DNA of 64,000 nt from Undaria pinnatifida (lineage: Eukaryota > Sar > Phaeophyceae > Laminariales > Alariaceae), in NCBI GenBank assembly GCA_012845835.1, contig JABAKD010000019.1:8977584-9041583 (forward strand), written 5' to 3'. The position numbers were made by a program, and so were the translations under genes. Each line of letters begins with the position of its first letter. The stretch's first letter is position 1. Below are positions 57,061-64,000 of this stretch, in pieces. The notes under the pieces were generated by a model. The model ran no database searches. It saw only the letters and a list, made by a program, of their open reading frames with translations, and was not told the origin of the DNA.

Positions 57061-57800
57061 AATACACGCAACTATTGTTTGTATTTGTTATGGATATTTG
57101 TACAGGGTGTGATATTTTTGCCTGCATCAACCATGCCTTGTCCCTTCGTCTCAAACTGCTGCTGCTGCTCCTGCGGCTGCTGCTGTGCAGTGCTCTCGCT
57201 CACAGTCTCAAGTAGCGGGATCACGAGCTGTGACTTCCAAACAGGGGATGGTGCCGCCGGAGGTTGCAGCTGCTGCTGCTGCTTCGGTGGCAGCTGCAAG
57301 TGCTCCTCCTGCTCTTCCCCCCTGATTTCTAATTCCACCATATCTCTGCACGCTTCAACCACCAAAACCATCCGATTTTCCTCCGACTCGAATTGCTGAT
57401 GCTGCGGCTGCGGCTGTGCAGTGCTCTCGATCCCAGTCTCAAGTAGTGGGATTACGAGCTGTGACTCTGACCTGGCCACGCCCGCTCCCCTCTTTTGTAT
57501 GTGACTTTGCTGCAAAATCTCTCGCATTTGCTCCTCTTGTCGTGAAGAGAAGCTGGAGAGCTCCAGGAGTAGTTGCGAGTTCTCGCGAATGATGAAATCG
57601 TTTTCATAAATTCGACCTTCGACTCGGTAGAACGCATCCCGTCCGGCAGAAATCTGGTAGACGGTCCGAAAACCGTAATAAGAAGCACCCTCGATTTATT
57701 TCTCGAGTTGGTCTCTTCTTACGAGCAGTTATTCCAGCCCCCGCATCTTGGCTTTTCGAGGGCTCCCCGCTCTCTCTGCCAACGCTTTCACGTCCACAAC

Positions 57801-58647
57801 TGTAGTGCGTTAGGGGACCGCCGCGTGACGGAACCGCCAGAGCGTTTTTGGGCAACGGGACCGCCGAGCGAGGGGACCGCCAACGGGTTTTGAGCAGCGG
57901 GACCACCGAGAGAGGGGACCGCTAAGAGGTTTTGGGTAGCGGGACCGCCGAGTGAGGGGACCGCCAAAGGCGGTAACGCAGCAGGACAACCGATTTGACT
58001 TGATACTAAAACGTACAGATCTATTTTTAGTACAGATTTTCCTCATGAAATCTACGAAGCATCCGGGCCGAGTTTATACTAAAACGTAGAGATTTTCCCT
58101 ATTAATTTGAAATCCCTATTAAAATTATTGATGAATTTATACTAAAACGTACAGATTTTCCCTATTAAATTTTGATTCGCTATTATATTTACAAGGTATC
58201 CGGACCGAGTTTATCAGATTTTCCCTATTAAATTACAAAAAATATACAGGGAAAATCTGTACGTTTTAGTATATATTTGATAGGGAAAATCTGTACCAGG
58301 TACGTTTTAGTATAAATTTATATGGGGAAATCTGTACCTGGTACGTTTTATTTCAAACTCGGTCCGGATACCTCGTTATCCGAACGCGCATTAAACTTTT
58401 AGTCTAAACGGTATAGAAAAATGAGAAATCTGTACGTTGTAGTATGAAGTCAAATCGGTTGTCCCGCTGCCTTGAAGCCTTTGGCGGTCCCCTCACTAGG
58501 CGGTCCCGCTACCCAAAACCTCTTAGTGGTACCCTCTCTCGGTGGTCCCGCTGCTCAAAACCCGTTGGCGGTCCCCTCGCTCGGCGGTCCCGCTGCCCAA
58601 AAACGCTCTGGCGGTTCCCTCACGCGGCGGTCCCCTAACGCACCACA
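57801..58647. mobile_element. Giant foldback element, almost wholly palindromic
   Basis: The termini TGTAGTGCGTTAGGGG (57,801-57,816) and, reversed, TGTGGTGCGTTAGGGG (58,632-58,647) continue into arms of about 200 bases. The arms are built from 42-bp units (CGGGACCGCC, GAGGGGACCGC and GGTTTTG words). Within the arms, the central ~430 bases are also self-complementary: three ACGTACAGATTTTCCCTATTA-type motifs on the left face their complements on the right. The axis is near 58,224. Flanks are a 6-bp duplication CACAAC (57,795-57,800 and 58,648-58,653). No coding capacity. The superfamily is undetermined. Confidence 0.85.
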
Positions 58648-58837
58648 CACAACGCCTACGTTGACCTCGCCCTCAGGCATGGTTCAAATAAGACACCCAG
58701 CGTGCTCCCTTTCACAGGGAGCGATGTTTGCGTGATATCTCCAGCTAGCTCTCTTCCGCGCAGAAGAGCCTACGTCACTCAACACCCTTTGCTTCGAACA
58801 GGGATAGTTCAGCATACGGTACGCTATAATTTTCGCG

Positions 58838-59175
58838 TGTGTTGATCCCTACGAAGCGTAGAGGGCTTACCCGTTAAGCGAACAGTAGTGGGGTAGTGAA
58901 GTCACCGGTATGAAGACATGGAAAATACGTATGTATATAGACTATGGACTATATATTACGTTGCTACTAGCCAAGGCACATCGTGGAGAGAAGACTCACT
59001 CGGTAGACGAAGAAAAACGAGGAGTGACGGCGAAATAGCCAGAGAATAGTCTCACCATCCCGGCATCCCGCTACCATGTAACCAATATATCACTGGAAAC
59101 CCCTACTATACTCAACCGTCGTCATATCCGTATCATATCCAAGCATACAATCAACAAGTTTCCATTGTCAGATTT
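58838..59175 (+). repeat. Dispersed repeat R-G, uninterrupted copy
   Basis: It carries both parts seen at 47,255-47,360 and 48,850-49,190 without the 1.49-kb insertion, so it serves as an empty site for element F. 58,681-58,837 upstream shows nothing recognisable. Confidence 0.8.
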
Positions 59176-59588
59176 TCATTCTCTAAATTACTTCGCCACC
59201 AACCGCCTAACAAATATTTGCGCAAGGCTCCCCTTTGGGATGGGGTTATCTTGATATTCCGGGGACGTCGCAAGTCAAAAAGGGGGAACACACAGCCTTT
59301 TCAGTGGTGTGTACAAGGATCGTTCCTAACAAAAACAAGAAAAGTCAGGAATCGTGACAAAAAATTGGTCTACTGCTGCTGTTGCTACTGCTGCATGCTT
59401 CGTGTACCTGGCACTATGCGGTCCAACCATGTGTGTTTTATTGTTGCATTGGACATGAAACTGTTGTTGTCGTGACTCGATCTCCTGCCGTGCACCAACA
59501 ACACACACCTTGACAACTGAAACAAAGGCAAGAGTTTGAAACACGCCTCCTGCAGCTGTACTGCTTGATGCTGCTTTCATTCCTCTTC
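59176..59588. other. Stretch with no recognised gene
   Basis: Overlapping ORFs of 74-101 codons on both strands lack motifs. No repeat partner was noticed. Confidence 0.35.
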
Positions 59589-59918
59589 TCATGTACAATG
59601 CTGTTTTTTTGACGGCACAGACGCCGCGCAAGCATACGGATAAAACACATATTTAGCACCATTTTTTTTCATGTCTTTAGGCGTAGCACCGCGGCACTGT
59701 CCACGAAACTCCACGGCAGGGGCCGCGGTAGCTCCCGCCGCAGCCGACGCAACTGATTGGGCGAGGGCTTGTTGCGCCCTCTTCGCAACCAGGGACGCCT
59801 CCCGCGCAGCGGTCTTCGCCTGCTCGATATCTTCGTCAAACCGACGTCGGCGTGCTATCGTCTGGTTGGCGTCGTCGAGCGCCCGCTGGGTCAGCGCCGC
59901 CGCGTATGTCAAGTCCAA
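59589..59918 (-). CDS. Hypothetical alanine-rich, coiled-coil-like protein
   Basis: The frame has 109 codons from the ATG at 59,918: MDLTYAAALTQRALDDANQ, a basic RRRR patch, then EDIEQAKTAAREASLVAKRA and QQALAQSVASAAAGA. The heptad-like spacing of A, L and V residues suggests a helical coiled coil. The C-terminus (KNGAKYVFYPYACAASV) differs in character. GC content is high, and opposite-strand ORFs overlap it fully (59,671-60,129; 59,757-60,395). It may be the last exon of a longer gene. A proline-rich minus-strand frame upstream (59,909-60,367) could be an earlier exon in another frame. Family unknown. Confidence 0.4.
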   Translation of the reverse strand: MDLTYAAALTQRALDDANQTIARRRRFDEDIEQAKTAAREASLVAKRAQQALAQSVASAAAGATAAPAVEFRGQCRGATPKDMKKNGAKYVFYPYACAASVPSKKQHCT

Positions 59919-60229
59919 GGGGGCGGCATGGGCGCCCCGATCCCGGGAGCTCTGGGGGTGGCGCTCTGTCGAGCGCGGAGAGCCCAGGTGGCGGCGGTGG
60001 TGCCCTGTCGAGCGCGGGGGGGGGGCAGCTGGTGGCGCTCCCCCGGGGCTGGCGAGAGCTGGCGTCGAGACGCCCCCGAGTCCGGTGGGGGTTGGTCCGT
60101 CTTCTTCTCAGCGCGAACCGGCGAATTGACCCTCTTGGTTGGTTGGAACGGGTGGAGGTATGGTGCTCCGTCTTCTGTCTCGTCACCGGAACCCGCCACC
60201 GGTGGTTCCCCCCGTCTCGAGTCGCGGCA

Positions 60230-61050
60230 TCTCGAGAGATTCCACGGCCGTACAATATCCACGGTAATCTCCACTGCAGCACCGACGGCAAAGCCGCGGT
60301 CACCCACGAAAACATCCACTGAAGCACCCACGGCAACGCCCGCGGACACACCCACAGACTTGTCCACGCAAACGTCCGCGGACGCCTACGGATAGGTCCA
60401 CGGAAACACCCACGGCAAGATCCACGGCCACGCCCGCGGACATGCACGGCAAGACTCACGGGTGCGGACGGCCGCGGATGCCCGTGGAAATTGCTGCGGT
60501 TGAACGTCCGCGGAAACTGCCATGGGGACTGCCGCTGAGTTCCGCGGACTTCGGGTGTCTTTCATTATTGTGTTTTTCAAATAAATGGAACTAACCCTAA
60601 CCCCAACTCATACGGACTTCGCCACGGCAGTTTCCGTTGCCACGGACTTCCTTTGGCATGGTTGGTACGACGGAGTTTGCCACGGACAGGAACGCGGTAC
60701 GTTCTATGGTAATTGCCGCGGACGTCCGTGCCCATCACCGCGTATCGGAGAGTTGCCGTGGCAATGGCCGCGGATGGCCGTTGATATTTCTTCGGTCATA
60801 CGTCCGCAGAAGCTGCCGTGGCAATTGCCGCGGACTTCCGTGGTGGTTGCCGCGTTGCTGTGACAAATGGCGCTGACTTCCGTGGGTTGCCATGGCTGGC
60901 ACGACGGAGTTTGCCACGGACAGAACCGCGGCACGTGCCGTGGCAAGTGCCATGAGCCATGGCACTTGCTGTGGAAACCCGCGGCTTTCCACGGTAGCCC
61001 GTGGCAAAACTCACGGAAGTCCACGGAATTTCGGCAGTCATTGCCGCGAA
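60230..61050. repeat. Short-period CCACGG/CCGCGG repeat region
   Basis: From 60,230 to 60,560, CCACGGCAA, CCGCGGAC and TCCACGG words recur with a period of about 12 bases. From about 60,610 to 61,050 the complementary words (TTGCCACGGA, TTGCCGCGGAC, GTCCGTGG) dominate at longer, irregular spacing. The two halves are thus loosely inverted. The long V-, G- and W-rich ORFs across the region reflect the 12-base period. A short CTAACCCTAACCCC lies between the halves (60,591-60,604). Confidence 0.75.
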
Positions 61051-61059
61051 CCTCCGTCA

Positions 61060-61720
61060 AAAGTCACCTAATGCGCATCCGTGATATTTTTCAAGATACC
61101 GCCTTATTGAGAGGCCCCTTTGCATTGTCATGGAGTATACACCGTCGTCATTTCGTTGCCTGCATCGCTATTCGTTGTTACTACAGCAGTACTGCCGATC
61201 TTGTACAGTAGCTCTCCCTGTTTTTTGTGCATGCTTGTCCACTGCAGTACCTTTCAACTGGCTGATAGTTTTCTGCACCGGATGACAGCCCTCGCTCGCA
61301 TGGGTGGCTACCCTTTTTGTCTCTCATCCGTTTTTTTTTACATGCGGAGCCAGTCGTGCGGATGGCCTAAACTAGGTGGTGACTAAGGGGGACAGCCCCC
61401 CTAGCGTAGCCGTGGTCCGCGGTGTTAATAGTAGTTTATACTTTGTGCCAGCATTTTCACATATCGGACAGGTCACGCACGTCCTTGTCAGTTGGTGTCT
61501 TTCCGCGAGGACTGATCCATGGTCTTGTGATCTCCACTCGCAACGGATAACGCTGGCGTGTGGAAGCTGGGTGATTTGGGTGATCAAAAGCACGTGTTTC
61601 CTGAGTTGGATCTGTACTACACGTATCCTGCAAAACATGCCCGACGACAGGTATAGCACCTAGATCATATATAGGTCATGATATGTCCGACGCGTGTAAA
61701 GAAGGTCTAAACTAACCAGA
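61060..61720. other. Stretch with no recognised gene
   Basis: Overlapping ORFs up to 115 codons, for example 60,867-61,211 and 61,372-61,663 on both strands, with no motif. Confidence 0.35.
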
Positions 61721-61727
61721 TGTGAGT

Positions 61728-62260
61728 ATGTACCCCCCTCCCCCCCCCCCCGACTTCCGAATTGCCGCCCATATCGCCATCAATCGTACACGAATGCAGA
61801 TTGGCTTCCATGATTCTGCCAACGTCGACCTCGTGGCAGCGTCGATGAGAGAGGGAGAATTCGCAAAACAAGGATTTGATCGTGTGCTGTTCAAATTCGA
61901 CTTGGTGTATCCGGCGCGGAATTTTTTGGCGGTCGGAAACTGGGACGAGAACAGACGGCAGTATATGCGAAGCATTATCGGGGAGGCTCGAGAAAACTTC
62001 CATGTGCACCCGCGACCATGGTGAGCAAGCATTCCAAAGATACGACCATGACAATAAACAGAAATTTGGGGATATCAGACGCTCTGATTTTCAGGATCCA
62101 GGCGGGGGGGGATACTAAAGCCAAATATAACCAAATCGGAGAAAGCGTGTTGTATGTTTGTTCGTACGAAAAATCCCAACCCAGGAACAACAAAATAATG
62201 TTTTCCAACATGGTGGCGACTGTGGTGTCATTTTCTGTTGCTGCTGCCGTATGCCCCTAA
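61728..62260 (+). CDS. Candidate two-exon gene, family unknown
   Basis: Exon 1 runs from an ATG at 61,728, or from an upstream acceptor in the C-run, to 62,021. It looks like real protein: FRIAAHIAINRTRMQIGFHD, SMREGEFAKQGFDRVLFKFD and NWDENRRQYMRSIIGEAREN. It is followed by GTGAGC. At 62,089-62,095 TTTTCAG precedes a frame that continues IQAGGDTKAKYNQIGE and YEKSQPRNNKIMF to a stop at 62,258-62,260. Joining 62,021 to 62,096 preserves phase (TG|G = Trp). The intron would be 74 bases. No domain is recognised. The poly-proline start is doubtful and probably marks a polypyrimidine tract. Confidence 0.5.
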
Positions 62261-62482
62261 ATCAGGTGCTGCTCTACTGCAGTACCGCTTGGATTGGTTT
62301 TCTCGGTGCCCCGTGTGGCGCAGATGGCTTGATCTACGTATGAAGGGAATAGCGTGCTCTCACTTCGCATCCCGCGGTGTCCCTTGGGACTTCCCATGAG
62401 AATCCACCCAAAAGCTCGATGATGTAAAGCGCTAAATATGTTATGGAAATGTTAGCAAATACGTAGCCATTATGAGTCATGT

Positions 62483-62839
62483 TCAGTAGCAGTGCTCTTG
62501 TGTATCGTAGATCTCATTGTATGTGTCGCTTCGAGTGTAACGTACGTATGTGTGCGGAGGAAATACTTCCGTAGGATTCTCCGCTTGACATCCAGGTAGC
62601 TCACTCTCTCGTGTGGCACTCTCTTGTACATCTTTCCGGATCATAGCTGTCCTGGTCACCTCTGGGAAGCAGCCGTCGTCTGGGCTCCTGCAACTCTTCG
62701 GTTTATATCTGTGTGTATTGGCCAAATTAAGCGCCACCGTTGTACTATTCAGCATCTTCTCTACATCTCGGAAGCACTTCGTCTTCCAGGCTATCCCCTC
62801 GCACCATGCCACCACGTCGACGTTAAACGTCGACGGCAC
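62483..62839 (-). CDS. Hypothetical protein or exon, 118 codons
   Basis: The minus-strand frame has protein-like stretches: STFNVDVVAWCEGIAWKTK, FRDVEKMLNSTTVALNLAN and YVRYTRSDTYNEIYDTQEH. The nominal start may not be real, because the frame is open for a few codons upstream (EAV before the ATG-equivalent). An exon boundary near 62,850 is possible. No known family. A competing plus-strand ORF (62,613-62,891) is less protein-like. Confidence 0.4.
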   Translation of the reverse strand: MPSTFNVDVVAWCEGIAWKTKCFRDVEKMLNSTTVALNLANTHRYKPKSCRSPDDGCFPEVTRTAMIRKDVQESATRESELPGCQAENPTEVFPPHTYVRYTRSDTYNEIYDTQEHCY

Positions 62840-62915
62840 AGCCTCTCAAACCACCGTGCCAGGGTATCACACATTGTCAATGACAAAATAGCTGGCTTCG
62901 CATCTCGCAGTATCC

Positions 62916-62931
62916 CGTGGGACGTCCCACG
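62916..62931. other. Perfect 16-bp palindrome
   Basis: CGTGGGACGTCCCACG. A related but broken version ('cttgggacttcccatg') lies at about 62,383-62,398 in otherwise similar sequence, so the two sites are diverged copies. Confidence 0.6.
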
Positions 62932-63109
62932 AAAAATCCGTCCCAAAACAACACTGCAAATCTTTGGATAGTGGTCGCAGTACAGTGCCGGTAACATTCT
63001 TGAAGGCGAACACAAAATCGACAGCACGCGTAAGATAGCCCGACGTTTAAGACCGACAAGATTATATCTGCGGGCACCATGACAGTCGCGCAAAACACGC
63101 CCACGATCA

Positions 63110-63940
63110 GGTGACTGCTCGCGTATCGTCCCCCGCGTTTCCCGGCTTTGTTTGCGTAATGTTTGTGGTCATTTTCGCCTGCACGTTGCTCTCCAACTCA
63201 TTCACTCATATGAGGTGTTAGCCCTCAGCGACCGTCCGGACAAGCCGTACCTAGTCACCCACCTTGACATGGCTCGAGCAAATGGTTCAGCATTTTCCCG
63301 ATGCCCGTGGATTTTTTCATCGAATTTCGCAAACCGGCGCGTTCGCGCTTGCGGCCTGTCTGTGTCTGTATAGTTTTCAAGGGTTAATGTATTCCCAAAT
63401 ATGTTGATAGTATAGGCTTAACAGTTTAACACACGACGCGTGCCAAGATAGAGGCGCACCAACCATTGTTGTTTTTTTTCTGAGGTTTCCCAATGTAGGA
63501 GCTTAAGACCTCTCCCAAAAACTGGCTTGGAGAAAAATAAAAGTGATACCGGATGAGAAATCCCATGTGGGGCCTCGATATACAACGAGAATCACCATAC
63601 AAAAAATGTCGCATCTCCGACGATTTTGGATTAAGGAGCCCCGTCGTTCAGGAACCGTTTCAGACGAAAAGTTATCTGCCTCTATCGTAGCACGCGTCTC
63701 ATTGCGAATAAGTCTCTGTTCCATGGCCCTACTTAAGCGCCATGGCCTGCTGGGCGCTGAAGGCACATGTGTTCGTCGGTTGATTGCTTTCCGGGATACA
63801 GGTCAGCGCACGGTACCTTTTGCTTTGGCTGGTGGGACGCGCAGCACATTTGTCTTTCCGGGAGTCGCATAGATTTTGTTGGTGTGGGTGGAGATTCGGG
63901 TGCTTGCTGTGTTCTTCTGAATTTTTTAGAAAAAAAAATG
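63110..63940. other. Stretch with no secure gene
   Basis: ORFs at 63,152-63,373 and 63,543-63,872 (plus) and 63,503-63,766 (minus) have no recognised domain. No repeat match was noticed. Confidence 0.3.
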
Positions 63941-63949
63941 AAAAAACGC

Positions 63950-64000
63950 CAGCTGTGAGTACCACCGGTGGGTGGTTGAAACTCAACTTTGCAAGCTGCG
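63950..64000 (+). repeat. Family B head, cut by the window end
   Basis: 'gccagctgtgag' followed by 'gaaactcaactttgcaagctgcg' has the family B head words with an intervening change. Confidence 0.5.

Larger units (their letters stand above)
55106..57111 (-). mobile_element. hAT transposon, degenerate, with 8-bp TSD
   Basis: Terminal repeats CACGCCCTGTACAAATA (55,106-55,122) and, reversed, CACACCCTGTACAAATA (57,095-57,111) differ at one base. The flanks are a perfect 8-bp duplication ATATTTTT (55,098-55,105; 57,112-57,119). An 8-bp duplication, CA-starting termini and a hAT dimerisation-domain remnant inside agree on the superfamily. The element carries two arrays of a 42-bp repeat close to its ends. 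It lies within the coding frame of the 54.9-58.7 kb gene. Confidence 0.9.
54872..58680 (-). pseudogene. Host gene interrupted by two transposable elements
   Basis: On the minus strand the ATG at 58,680 opens MPEGEVNVGVV. A foldback element (57,801-58,647, plus CACAAC duplication) follows. The frame resumes at 57,794 with DVKALAERAG and runs to 57,112. A hAT element (55,106-57,111, plus ATATTTTT duplication) follows. The frame then resumes at 55,097 and stops at 54,872. Removing each element with one duplication copy gives 942 bases, exactly 314 codons including stop, in one frame. Two internal TAA codons (57,731-57,729 and 57,698-57,696) remain. The protein has a coiled-coil-like LLELSSFSSRQEEQMREIL segment. 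It also has a duplicated ~55-residue unit beginning SQLVIPLLET, with Q-rich stretches, and the second unit spans the hAT insertion point. I do not recognise the family. Confidence 0.7.

Noticed and set aside
54853-57399. Long ORFs with KYLSGSKYFLEK and CANICLEANTF repeats, and a CRISPR-like appearance
   Set aside because: The 42-bp unit is divisible by three and stop-poor, so frames stay open by construction. There are no unique spacers and no cas genes, the setting is eukaryotic, and the units are contiguous within a hAT element.
57696-57731. Reassignment of TAA to glutamine as the nuclear code
   Set aside because: Attractive for the interrupted gene, but the LINE frame of 1,001 codons uses no internal TAA or TAG, and C-to-T decay explains the sites more simply.
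60591-60604. Telomere-like CTAACCCTAACCCC
   Set aside because: Barely two repeat units between unrelated GC-rich repeats, too short to call an interstitial telomere.

Overview
The window looks like nuclear DNA from a eukaryote with a low gene density and a very high load of transposable elements. It carries no operons and no rRNA. It does carry a non-LTR retrotransposon with an intact reverse-transcriptase frame, tRNA-derived SINEs, hAT-type and Harbinger-type elements, an LTR-type element without coding capacity, satellites and long microsatellites. Consensus splice sites occur in a few places. The source could be an alga or another protist, but nothing in the sequence fixes the lineage.

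Layout. 1-12 kb: pieces of a long dispersed repeat (called R-D here), one copy of tRNA-headed SINE family 1, a degraded LINE, a hAT-like MITE (4,245-6,120) with a LINE tail nested in it, a copy of SINE family 2, and copies of a G-rich repeat (called family B here). 12.1-16.1 kb: a young, 5'-truncated LINE with a 15-bp target-site duplication, inserted into another dispersed repeat. 16-24.5 kb: more family B, a two-unit tandem repeat, possible gene relics, a ~460-bp ACAT/TTAC microsatellite, and a SINE split by a second hAT-like MITE. 24.7-27.6 kb: a large inverted repeat and a palindrome-bearing repeat series. 27.6-33 kb: LINE and SINE fragments and G-rich family B. 33.2-44.9 kb: two long related repeat copies in the same orientation, separated by a ~325-bp satellite that is itself family B. 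The second copy is split by an LTR-type element. 46-49 kb: one plausible host gene and a hairpin-ended element. 49.3-50 kb: a Harbinger-like MITE carrying a signal-peptide exon. 53-59 kb: a host gene interrupted by a hAT element and by a giant foldback element. 59.5-64 kb: a few candidate host exons and short-period repeats.

Most of the biology is nested insertion. In several cases the uninterrupted empty site can be read from a paralogous copy in the same window, or from the reading frame restored across the target-site duplication. Real host genes are few and mostly broken. The best candidates are 46,173-46,907 (membrane-anchored, possibly glycosyltransferase-like), the interrupted gene 54,872-58,680, and a possible two-exon gene at 61,728-62,260. 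All family assignments were made by eye, without database searches.
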